Shown in pieces: positions 1-32,395 of a DNA stretch of 64,000 nt. The stretch's first letter is position 1, and each line of letters starts with the position of its first letter. The stretch covers positions 16,177,501-16,241,500 of the forward strand of contig JAWUZG010000036.1 of NCBI GenBank assembly GCA_036785705.1. Direction: 5' to 3'. The notes below the pieces were generated by a model. It saw only the letters and a program-made list of their open reading frames with translations, did no database searches and had not been told where the DNA came from. Both the position numbers and the translations under genes were made by a program. The stretch comes from Acanthornis magna (taxonomy: Eukaryota; Chordata; Aves; Passeriformes; Acanthizidae).

Positions 1-229
1 GACTACTGGTATCTCTGATCTTCCTTGGCCAGCTCTTTCTGCAGACACAGAAGTTTGAGTGCACAAAGAGGTGTCTTACAGTCTTAAAATGTAATCACAT
101 TCTATAGTGTCGTAGGTGGAAGAATGTTGTTAGTTTATACTGTAATTACTTATTGAAGAAAATGGAAATGTGTTGCATTAGGGAAACAGTCACCAAAATA
201 GAATATGTTCCATCAATTTTGTTTTGAAG
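1..229 (+). other. PIK3R1: PIK3R1 intron 3, 3' end
   Basis: AT-rich intronic sequence ending in a T-rich tract and the acceptor AG at 228-229. I see no exon or repeat here. A 73-codon antisense open frame overlaps this end and exon 4; it resembles nothing known to me and is ignored. Confidence 0.85.
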
Positions 230-21371
<21,142 letters not shown>

Positions 21372-21587
21372 AGATCTTAATACTCTGGGTTGTTCATTTT
21401 TTTTTTTTAAGAAATGATTTGACAACATTAAGGCCTCTGGAGAGAAAAGGCTTCTTTCAGCTTTACTCAAGAATTTGCTGTATCAAAGTCTTCAGATGGG
21501 ACTAGAGATTTCCTAGATTTCCTTCACAACTGCAGTGGGAGAGTTCACAGTGTTAAGCTGTGAATGTATGTTTGTAATCTGAAGCGC

Positions 21588-21613
21588 TTTTTTTTTTTTT
21601 TTTTTTTTTTTTT
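21588..21613 (+). repeat. T26 homopolymer in 3' UTR
   Basis: Uninterrupted run of 26 T. It may vary in length between individuals or reflect assembly uncertainty. Confidence 0.9.
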
Positions 21614-22544
21614 GGTAATTAAGAAAAGAAAAACACAAGAGAAAAATCCAAACCTGATCTGCCTGCAGGGACATAGAGGCCTTTAAGCATGGTGCTTGTT
21701 TACGACCACTTCTGGAGCTTTACAAGCTAGAACATTGGATTATCCAGACACAAGGTATAAGAGGTCTGTGTCATTCAGTTATTGGAATTTCGTGGTCACA
21801 ATCTGACTTGGAATGGTGTTGCTGCACTCAGTGGATCCAGACATACAACATTGTGGTTTTATTTTGGTTTCTGGTGAATGATATGTAGCAGAGTGGCACT
21901 TTCATTTCTAGGGGACACTTTAAAAGGACTTCAGTTACAGTATGTTGTTCAGAGTAATTTGAATAGCAAAGTGCCAGGAAGTGTTTGGTTTAGAAGATTA
22001 AAAATCCTGTTTTAAGAATATATTTAAGATTGAAAAAAACAGGACTTTCAATGGCATACAGTGTATAATAATGTACATAGTACTGGATGACTAACTATCA
22101 TTGATGGAAACTGTCAATACCAAACTGCTTCTTTTTTTTCTGTTTCTGTTTGCTGAAAGCTGAATTCTTAGACTATGCTATGCAATACTGAATTTTCTTT
22201 AGGCTATAGTCTTCTCTCAAGCATATCTACAGGTTAAGCTTGTTTTTCTTTCTTGTTTTTTTGTCTTCTTTTTTTTAAAAGTTCTTTTGCCTAAGAATAT
22301 TTTTCCTGGTGATTATTTTTGTTAATAATTTTCTTGTTTGGTTGGTTTTTTGTTTTGTTTTGCTTTTTCTTAATGTACAGGGAGCCAGCAAGAGTTGGCT
22401 TGAGAATTAAAACTATGAAATATTTTACAATTTTCTTTGTATAGAATATTGAGCTACTAGCTCAAAGTTTAAAAAGTTCATAAATTTTTTTTGACTAAAT
22501 ATATTGTTGGGCAGTGCCTGATAAGCTTCAAAGCTGCTTTATTC

Positions 22545-22550
22545 AATAAA
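22545..22550 (+). terminator. PIK3R1: Candidate proximal polyadenylation signal
   Basis: AATAAA about 1.17 kb after the stop, in an A/T-rich context. A second AATAAA lies at 22804-22809. Use is not provable from sequence. Confidence 0.4.
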
Positions 22551-24658
22551 AAAATATATGAACATTACAAAATATCACTGAGTCCAACAATACTGTTTCA
22601 GAGATATCTTTAGAATACGGTACCATGCTACATTTGCTTCTTGAAGCATTTTGAACTTCTGTCATGATTGTCTTTGTATTTGGAAGACAAAAAAAGTAGT
22701 ATATCTTCTTTGATATTGACTGCAGAAAAAAATGGGGATATTTTGCAACTGCAGTTTAGAGTGTAGATAGTTTGGATCTCAGAATGAATCCACCTTCACA
22801 GTAAATAAATGACTTCTTGACCTCCTGTGACAGAATTTTTGTCAGCCTGTAAAGGTATTTTCATTTCACATGAAGGAAGTTTCTCTAATCTATTGCCTAG
22901 GTTTGTTTTTTGTATTAGTCTTGTGGAAAAAAAAACTTCCACCTCTACTGAGAATATTTGGATACAACGTAGAACTAATTAAGACTGGAAAATGTCTTTT
23001 TTGGAAAAGAATAGGCTATGATATTTATTTTCAGAAGTCTGTAGGCTGAGGCAGGATCAAAGTGAACAATTCCATAATTTCAGGGCACCAGAGACTTACA
23101 AAATCATAGTTCGGTTACTGGAAACAAATACATAAATTCCACTAAAATGGAGTTACTAATAATTCTGGGATAGTTCACTGTCGGTGATTTGCAGTGGTTA
23201 TTTATTGTCTTGACCACTGAGGAAATTCACACATTTTAAATCGATAAAGTAATGAAGTTCAAAGAAATCTTGGAAAAGATTTGACTGAGTGAACATATGA
23301 AATTATTCTTCCCCCAAGATGCAAAAGACAAGTTCCATTACTATTAAAGAGAGTTGCACACACAATCAAAAGAGTGAGACCCATGGAGTTCTCTCATAAT
23401 AGCTCTGGTTAGAGATCCTTGTGTTTTATTTCAAAGTATGCAATGCTTTATAAGGTATTGGAAACAATAAGAAGAAATTTGCCTGTCTCCAATAATCTTT
23501 GTATTATCTTTTTATTTTTAAATTGTTACATCAGTTCTGAGGCTGTAAGTCTTTTCATTTTATTTGGTTTTGTTATCTTTTTTTTTTAATTATTTTGGTG
23601 GGTTGTCTTTGCTTTCCTGTAGGTGTATTTTCTTACTAGAATTTATATCAGGAAACAAGATTCAACAAATATTAATGTTTCATGATAGTCATCACTTAGA
23701 AAATTATTTTGAATATTTTTCCTGAATAGAAGTTTAGTCTTCATGCCTTCCCTTGCTCATTCCACACTTCTTTCAGGCCTGTAGGACCATGTAAATCTGT
23801 TATACTAATAACTGGTATATACTATGAAAAACACCAACAGTTACTCTAGCATGCCAGTTATGCTACTGGGCTTGAAGTTACAGATTAGTTCAATATACAG
23901 CAGTTTAACACTTGTAGCAATCCAAGTTATTCTTCGGACATATATTAATTTCTGAATGTTAAATATTTTAAGAGTAAATTCGTATTTTTTTTCTCTGTAG
24001 GCAAAATATATGTAATCTGAATTGATGTTTCACGTAGCATTTGTCAAGAAATTTTATCATAGTTAAAGCATTTGGATCTAATTTTCCTCATATTAAGAAA
24101 ACCCCTGCTATGTCAGTGGGCCATATCCTTAGCATGCCCAGCCCAGTATGGAATATAATTTGTTCCTGTGTGCTGTGCAACTTCTCTTTGTGTGTGGCTG
24201 TAGCAGAAAAAAAAAAAATAGTGTGTGTGCAGATTTGACATTTGCTTTTCTTGCACAAGCAACAATGAGAAATAAGCACTATGTTGTACAGGTGAGTGCT
24301 TAGGGCTTCTTAAGGGGATGTTCTGCCTACACAGGGTCTGTGCAATTTGCAGGGATCATTGACGCCCTCAAATTGGCATGAGTGGGTTTTCTTTGGTACT
24401 TACATATTGTGTGGCCTCTGCATTTCTCTCCCTCCTTAATGCACAGAGCTAAGTCCTGCCAAAGGCCCTATTCACTGCAGAGTTGTTTGTCTTTAATGTA
24501 CCATATTGTTCACTCCAGTTTTGATTTGATCTCAGACTACTACATACAGAAAAAAAAGCATGGGGATATAACTGAAGAAACACAGTGTTTTTCTGTATTT
24601 CTATTGATGTGTAGTTTTTTCATCTAGTATAATTCATGAATGGGCTTTGTTCTGTTAC

Positions 24659-24713
24659 TTTTTTTCCTCTTTTTTTCTTTTTTTTTTTTCTTTTTTTTTT
24701 TCTTTTTTTTTTC
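24659..24713 (+). repeat. Polypyrimidine (T/C) tract in 3' UTR
   Basis: Long T runs broken by single C residues. Low complexity. Confidence 0.85.
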
Positions 24714-25575
24714 TGGTTTGGGGAACTTTTTGTTTTATTTTAAATCTGTGAGTTACGCTGCACTGCAGCATCTCATTCGCAAGGCCTTTGAAAGGCATGA
24801 GACATAGCAAAGAGAACCAAGACTCACAAGCAAGATTAGGAGTTTCTGATTTACTTAAGTTCAAATATGAATTTGCAGGTTGGGGATGTGTATCTGTGCA
24901 TACAGGTGCACACTTGCTGTGTTTATGTATGAACAGTTCCCCATATATGCATTTTCACAGAACATGATCATTTTGCTGAATTTAGTAAGTGATATCATTA
25001 ACTTTGTTTAAAGACGCACACATGCACACTAGACCTTTGTGGGTGCAGCATGTTTCCAGATACAGTTAGAAAACTGAGTTTCTGTGTTGTTGGATAGTTT
25101 CTTTAAAAAAAAAAAAAATTAAAAAAAGCTTGTCTGTATGGTTCCGTTATCTTGTCAAGCAATCTGTAAAACCAAATCTTCAGATTTTCTATTTGGTGTC
25201 AACTGTTCTGTAGTGAAAAAATGGCTTTGTCTTGTAATTGGCAGTGAAATAATAATGCTTGGGAATACATTCAGATGCTTCTAATGGGGAAAACTTCTGC
25301 CGATTTTCACACAGTGCTTTTGCTATGCATGGTATTAAGTTGGGAAAGTGAATCCTGATAATGTTTTTTTCAGGGTCACTTTAGAAATGGGTAGCTCAAA
25401 GCATAATGCCTCCCATGGGACATGGTTACAAAGTACAACATTTTATGTAGAATCATGTGTTTGCTGCAGTTGAAACTAAACTGCAGGAGTTGGTAACGTT
25501 ACATTGGACTTGTCCTGATGAGATTGCATTAGCTGCCCAAGATGCTGCTATTTTTTTTTAATTCTTGTTTTTGAA

Positions 25576-25581
25576 AATAAA
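25576..25581 (+). terminator. PIK3R1: Candidate distal polyadenylation signal 1
   Basis: AATAAA followed by GCTCTGTTCTGTTAC, a GT/T-rich downstream element. Confidence 0.55.
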
Positions 25582-25788
25582 GCTCTGTTCTGTTACATGT
25601 CTTTATAACATTAAGATTACTTTGTTTTAAAATTGTCTTTGAGGAGGTGGAGGGTAAAGCAGATTGTAAATTGCCTTTACAAGGCAACAGTGAAAACATG
25701 CCTCCTTAAAATTTTGTTCAAGCTGTAGAGTTGATGGAGCTGTCTTGTTTTTGAGTTGCTTTAAAAATTGTAATAAGTCTTCAAGCAG

Positions 25789-25794
25789 AATAAA
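25789..25794 (+). terminator. PIK3R1: Candidate distal polyadenylation signal 2
   Basis: AATAAA followed by GGTTGTTTTGAAACTGC and then CAGTTGTTGAGG, a classic GT-rich downstream element. This is the best candidate for the main gene end. Confidence 0.6.
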
Positions 25795-25815
25795 GGTTGT
25801 TTTGAAACTGCATTT

Positions 25816-28800
25816 CAGTTGTTGAGGCTTCAGTAAGGACTGTGATGTCTATTTACCAGCATCCTTGGCTAGCTCTTCCTGTCATTATGTAGCCTTCTCT
25901 GAAAATGATACCCAAATGCTCTTATTATTAGAGGAACTAGGGCGCAAATAGTTTCAGCTGACTCACAGCCATTTTATGTCTTGAACTGAATGGGGTAGTT
26001 GAGTAGCTCCAAAATAATCTCATGTCAAACAGTGCCAAAATGACAGTTTTGCTCATCTCATACTATTGCAAAAGCAGTACAAGTACTCACGATGTGTGAT
26101 CTGCCTCTTGCAGTGCAGATAAAGGTGTGGTTCTTCTCAAGAGGGTGTGAGTTTTGTCACTGATTTCCATGAAGCCAACCTGTCAGCTTTTGCAGCTAAA
26201 AGTCATTTACTAGCTTCATGTCTGCATCTAATTGTGATAACCAGCATGAGACTGAAGAAGAGAGAGGAGGTATGGGGGGGAGGGGATTGGGTAAGACCAG
26301 TTATGAGCATTGTTTGCTTCCCCTCATTATTGGTATAGGGTATCTGACTTCTTTGAGCCCATTCATGTTTTGCCCCAAGAGAGGTCCTCCAGGGAAGCCA
26401 ACCAGCTACTCCGGAAGAAGAAAGAGATTCCTATTCCCATTCTGTCCAAGGTTTCCATTCTAAAATTTGCTTACATATTGCTCACACTGATGTTGGAATG
26501 CCCTTGACTGAGGTACTCAGCACAGACTGGAACAATTTTTAATAACCTCAGCATTGCCACTGACCCTTAGAGATTCTTACAAGAAACTTAGATTAAGGAC
26601 TATTACTGTATTTTCAGCCTGTGTAGTAGCAAGTGGGGCAAGATCTCCAGTGCTTGTATCTGTTGCAGTTTTTCTCAGAAGGCTGATTCTTTTATACAGA
26701 CACTGAGTTTATCTCGCTTCTGCCCCCTGAACGGATGTTGGGGATCACAAAGGCTTCTGCAGCTAGAGTCATCATGGGAAAATAAGGTGAGCTAGGTGAT
26801 GAATCATGGGTAATCTATCCTCATCTATTGGAGAGAAATTAAGACTGGTGGATTATAATCTGCAGAAATCTATGGACTGGCAGATTTCTTGCCTGTATCA
26901 TACATTGTATGGAAATCACTCTTGGCAGACTAGAAAAGTAGTTTGCAAAAATGTCATTCTATTTTTGCTGTCTGCAAACACTCCCCCTCTCTCCCTCTCT
27001 GCTTTTTTGCTAAGCTTTGATGGTCACAGAATCATAGGGAATATGAAAAACTGCTTAAATCTATCTTTGTGCAGATATAAGTGGGTGGGATATTTTTAAA
27101 GGCTTGGGAATGCTCGCGGGTTGTTTTTTTTTCTCCCAAAGTTGCTGGACTCGTGCAAAGTTGTGTGCGAGTAACTTCATACAAATCCCTTTGTCTGGGC
27201 TGTGAAGCTGAAAAGGGAAAGGAAAATTTTGAAACTCACTGTTGCCTTTTCCGTGGCTCTGCACAGACCAGCAGTTCTGCGAGTGGGGACGGCCAGGCAC
27301 AGAAGGGCAGGGGCAAGGAGAGCAGCTCTGCTGAAGCCCTAGGCCACCTAACGCTGCCCATAATGGCCCACCCAGCCATCATGGGGAAGACCCCTCTTGT
27401 TCATATGGTGACCCTTTTGGGACAATTGGCATTGGGGTACACCTAACATTTACCACAGGGGCCCGTTCCCTCATTAGGGGGTGCAAACTGAGGAAATGGC
27501 AAACAGGAGGGCCTTGCCAGCAGCCCTGACTGGAAAGAAGGCTAAAAATAAGTGGTTTTGCTTTCCCTGCAGGACAACTTTCAGAGGAGCAAGGTCAGAC
27601 ACTCTTCCAGACAGACGTGCACTGTGCAAGAGGCACCAGGCCTTTCCCATTGCCTCGGGTACAACAAAAGGCAGGAACTGTGGGAGCACTGCGTTGTTCT
27701 GGTGTCTCTCTTTTTTAATCCCTTTGAGGACCTATGTCCTCAAATACATAGACCACCAAAAAGAGAAATTCTGTTGGAACCTTCTGGATAAGCAGATATT
27801 AATTGATCAGCCTCTACTTAAACATTGGATAATCTTTGCAGGGACAAGCCTTTTGATAAAGCAATCAGATAATAAGAAATGCCCGTCATTTGAAAAAGAA
27901 GGGTTTTATCCATGGCTATGCCAGGGCTTGTTTTCTGCCAGAATAACATTGCAAGGACACCACTTGTGCCATTCTGTCCTCTATGAAGAAATTACCCTTG
28001 CATGCTAAAAATTGAGGTGTTTAGGGCTACTGATTTAAATGTGCAAATATTGACAGGAGGAAAATTTAACAGGTAGCACATAAAAGGATCTAAAACCTGC
28101 CATTCTCAGGTCTTTGAACAAAAAATATTGACAAAACTGGACATGAATATAGTTAGGTCAGATGATGATTTCACTGTCGTGTGTTTGGTATTCCTAACTC
28201 AGTAGAAGACCATTAGACTCATTAGAAGCTGAGAAGCAAGATAATGAATTCATACCTGAGAGCATTTCATCCTCTATAAATGTTTGTTTTCTACATGGTT
28301 TATGTTATTTTTCCACAGATCCTGTGCTTGGCATAAAACAAGTATGGCTAGATTCATCTTTTTCATGAGTTTTTTTATGTTGTAACTGACTGAACTCCTT
28401 CAGCAGAGTCATCCATGGTGTGTTAGGTGAAACAGACATACCGAGAGTCAGTGTTTGGAATCAGTTCCACAAGGAATGATGTGTCCTGTTTGTGTGATGG
28501 GGTGGTCGCTTATGGCTGCCTGCCCAGTGCCCACAGCAGTGGTTCATTCAGGGGATGGCTTCCAGGGGCCCTCATGCCTGACAGTGCACTCCAGGTGATG
28601 CGGAGCATGCTTTGCCTATCTAAAATGTGGGCGTAGCAACTCATAGTATCTTGTTTGTTGTAAGGCTGAATGGGAGTAGAGACCTCAAAGAGGTGATGTG
28701 GAAGTATGAGCGGAATGCAAATGAGGAGGTGTCAGAGCTGGAACCAGAGCAGGGAGCAGAGGTGAGAGGAACAGCTTCGCACCTCTCATTGCAGACTGAG

Positions 28801-31800
28801 CACGGACCCAGACTGCACTGTCCAGCTGCATTCCACCTGGCCTGTGAAATCCACACAGGACTGGCCTTGGGAAAGGCTGCCACTTAAAAACAGCAGCTGT
28901 TTGTATGCTCATGCAATTTGCAGCTCTTCCTTGTTTCAGAAACACAGCTTGAACATTTAGAGGTGGGATTCATCTCGTCTAATTTTAAGCACCTAAAGAA
29001 AGGCTTGTCATCAGAGCCGTCTGGCAAAACTCTCTTCACAGAGAGAGGCAGGCAATTCCCCAGAGTGATTCACCCCACCTACCTCAGGCTCTATTCTTAG
29101 GATGCAGTGAATCACTCTGTGAAGTCATTCCATTGACTGGAGGGAGTGCCAGGCAAATGGCTTATGCTAGATGTGCACCTTTAATGTGGCTAAGGTTGGA
29201 TGAACTCCGTCTCTTCCCTGCTGATATGCAGTTCAATTTTAATCTTTCCGGTGCCAGCTGCAATGTCTTCTGCTCTTAAGCACAGTGATAAAGGAAAATT
29301 AATTTGGGTCTGGAATTTCAATTGGTTTATAAGAACTCGGGTTTTTCATAATAACTGCAAGGGTGACAGACAGGCTTCAAAAAGACTCTGGTCCATATCC
29401 TCCTTGGAGAGGTAATGCTGGACTCCACACAGAGGAATCCAGATAAGCAGTAATGCCATGATACTGCCGCCTTCTCTGACTGCTCCAGGGAACAACCTGG
29501 CACTGCCTCAGACCTGGCTTATCAGTGCCTTCCAACAGCCTGTCTTTGTGAGGGCTATAGACCTGTCTTTTGAGGAATAATTTGGTCTCTTGCCAGCCAT
29601 GTGGTCACTGAAAAGATATGGATGAAGAAGATGCCGCTCTTTTTTCCAAGTAAGATCAGTTTATTAGTCACCACATCCATATTTCCTTTCTCATCCAGGG
29701 GAAATTTAGGGAACTTGACTTTCTTTCCTCCCAGTTGGTCCATAGCCAAGACCGGAGGGTGGGGTATTGTGATAGTAAAACTGAGATAGGAAGGATTGCA
29801 GTCAAATTACCTCCTAGTCAGACTGAGTTCTACCTCAGGGCAGGAGAGCTGTGTGAAATCCTCCAGGCATCTACTACATGGAAAATTCAAGAAGGTGGCA
29901 TGTCCTATGGTGTTTCTTGGCTACAAGAGTGTATGCATAGCCACTCCTGTTACACCAAACCTACCAGTGCAGAATGTTCTACTGGGAAGGGTCTGCGGAC
30001 TCCCTGGGGAGTTTCCCCACCCAGTGAAATGGAAGATCAGGCCTTGGCTAGAGGAGATCCAGTGTCAGGTCAAAGGCAGGAACATTTTGGGGAGAAGCTT
30101 CAGAAGTCTTGAGATGAAAGAAGAGGTGCTGCTATGCAAGCAGCCTGTTGCGATACTGATAACAGCCAAAGTAAACAAGAAAGCCACGGATTGACAAACA
30201 ACCCTTGAGCACCAAGATTCCTCAGGATATGTGAGTAAAATCCTTAGAGTGGGTTCACAGCATTGCATCTCTTTATCGTAGGCACTGTAGGCTTCTGGAC
30301 AAAAGCATATTGCTTCTGGGTGAAAAGCAGACTGACCTAGTTGGTGAGTAAATGTGTACAACCACACCCCTGCAGGGCTGTGAGTATTTCAGACAGAATG
30401 AGAAGACAAACTGATTGAATTTTTTTTAAAAAATAAGGCCAACTGTATACAAATACACACAATTAAATGATGTTGATGTTTCAAAATGTCTTTGATCTTC
30501 ATTACCTAAAACAGGGTTACTCAAACTGAAATCTTGTCACGGTCTGTCAATTTTGCACTGTAATCTTGGCAAGCACAGATGAGCCAGGTCTCATCCATGG
30601 TTCTCCAGTGGAGAAAATACCTCTTATCTGGCTGGGCCACATGTGCTTCCAGCAGGGTGTGGCCAGAGGCTGGACCCAATTTGCCTGTGTATCCTTCTGA
30701 CAGCTGTGTGTGACAGCTCCTGAGTAATCCTGTCTCCGAAGAGCCATTTCCAGAGTATGGGAGCAGGCAGGGAAGGAAAGGCATTGCTGTTAAAGTCTTG
30801 ACAGCAAGAATCTTCCTTTTGGTATCACGTACTAAAAAGCACATCCTCTATTGAGATGGTTGAAGAGAGCTCCTTTTACTGAGGAAGCTGTGGCAATTAA
30901 ACGAGCAGGTTTTACTCCCTTATTTTCTCTATACCAATGCATGTGCACATGCTCCCTTCAGCATGTCTCTGTTGGAGACACGACGACTGTAACACCTGTG
31001 ACCTAAGGCTCACCTGGCATTTCTCAGTGGAATTCACCCAGTAACATGACCTCAGGTCTGAAGACAAACTAACTGGAGGAAAATGTGTTCAGCTTCTTAG
31101 CCAGGCTGTGCCAATGAAGAGTCTTCCTTTCAAAATGCCACATGCCCCAAACTTCCAAAATTCATGCATCCTTTGAAATTGGTATAAAATTGATTAAAAG
31201 CCTCTGGAGAAGCCAAAAAAACCCATGTCAGTGCCTCAGTAAAGAAGTCACCATGCTGCCCATGTGAAACATGTTGTTGTAGGAATTTTCCAAAACTGAC
31301 ACTTGTGGAGCTTGAAAGATCCCATCCTTATTGCACACATTTATGATTCCTAAATCAGATTTGATATATTCATCTTCAGTCATAAAACAAGACCTGTGGT
31401 CTTTTTGACTGCCCTCAAATTTTAGTGTTCTGGCCACTGACAGGGAAACAAGCTGAAGCAGCCAAAGCTTCTCCCACCCATGTACTTGTGTGTGACAGAG
31501 CTGTGACAGAAGGTGGTGGCTGACTTATGCCCTAATATGAAATCAGTACATGTGTGAGAAACATGTCTGATCCCAGAAACTTAAATAAAGTGCTCTCCCA
31601 TCTGGTAATACATGTGTAGCCCTTGACTGGTGCATGCCAATGCCCAATTCAACTAGTATGTAGTTTCCTTTGAGCTGACATCTTCAGAGTCCCAGCAGAT
31701 ACTTCACATCTGAAGTTTATATCTGCATTTTCACCTCTATAGCTTCTGATGCAAACCTAGCTCTGGAGCTTAGAGAAGTAGCTCCCATTGAGAGAGGAGG

Positions 31801-32302
31801 TCCATAAGATGTGGAAAAACAAGATTTTCTTGTACTATTTTCCTGAGCTACCCATTTTTCAGTAGATTAAATTTCCAGTAAATTCCTTATAGATCTTCTT
31901 GAATACAAGGGGAAGGGGCGAGGCAGAAAAATATGACCAGGTGTTTCACAGCATCTTCTAAAACCTTGGATTTACTTATCTTTTTAGTTTTGCCCTGCAG
32001 ATGATTGAGGATAAAGTTTTCCAGCCCAACATCTTTATTTATTCAAAGTTATTGGTGTATCAGTGCTGATGCACTTAGTAATCCTGAGTTATATTCCTGT
32101 GTCATGTAAATGACACACTCAGCAACCATATGTCATCATTCTATGTCCTTTCCTAGAAATTACTATAGTCATGAACCTTGAAAGAGACTAGGAACGAGCT
32201 GATCAAGAACCATTCTTGAAGGGAAATTCTTATTGAAAAACCCTCATTTATTTCATATGAAGTCCTCACAAGGGTTGTGAATTTGACAGAACTCTTTCAC
32301 AG
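25816..32302. other. Downstream intergenic DNA, 25.8-32.3 kb
   Basis: No gene supported. The 27.1-28.0 kb part is locally less AT-rich and keeps a 175-codon frame open (27481-28008, starting GTG). The 29.55-30.85 kb part has several overlapping frames of 100-130 codons on both strands. None shows a domain, signal peptide, splice pattern or family I recognise. Confidence 0.7.
29061..29119. repeat. 13-bp perfect inverted repeat
   Basis: CAGAGTGATTCAC at 29061-29073 and GTGAATCACTCTG at 29107-29119 are exact reverse complements with a 33-nt spacer. The stem does not extend. Function unknown. Confidence 0.75.
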
Positions 32303-32395
32303 ATCACAGAATCACAGAATATTCTGAGTTGAAAGGGATGCATGAGGATCATCAAATCCAACTCTTAAGTGAATGGCCTGTATAGGGGTTCAAAA
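32303..32395 (-). mobile_element. CR1/tRNA-Ile hybrid SINE fragment, inverted
   Basis: Reads first as the reverse complement of a CR1 3' tail (ATCACAGAATCACAGAATATT and the following ATCAAATCCAACTC type sequence), then CTTAAGTGAA, then TGGCCTGTATAGGGGTTCAA at 32374-32393. The last part resembles the reverse complement of the T arm and acceptor end of tRNA-Ile. That join is characteristic of the TguSINE1-type element of passerines as I remember it. The tRNA head is lost or too decayed beyond about 32395. Confidence 0.7.

Larger units (their letters stand above)
21372..25815 (+). other. PIK3R1: PIK3R1 3' UTR (about 4.2-4.4 kb, end inferred)
   Basis: Follows the stop codon. AT-rich with a T26 run at 21588-21613, a T/C-rich tract at 24659-24713 and an A-rich tract at 25105-25127. 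AATAAA hexamers occur at 22545, 22804, 25576 and 25789. The last two precede the loss of UTR-like composition and are followed by GT/T-rich sequence, so the main ends are placed near 25.6 and 25.81 kb. The length is similar to the long 3' UTR I recall for human PIK3R1. No recognised repeat family interrupts it. Confidence 0.7.

Noticed and set aside
27022..27045. TCACAGAATCATAG motif resembling an inverted CR1 terminus
   Set aside because: Only about 14 bases match and nothing CR1-like follows.
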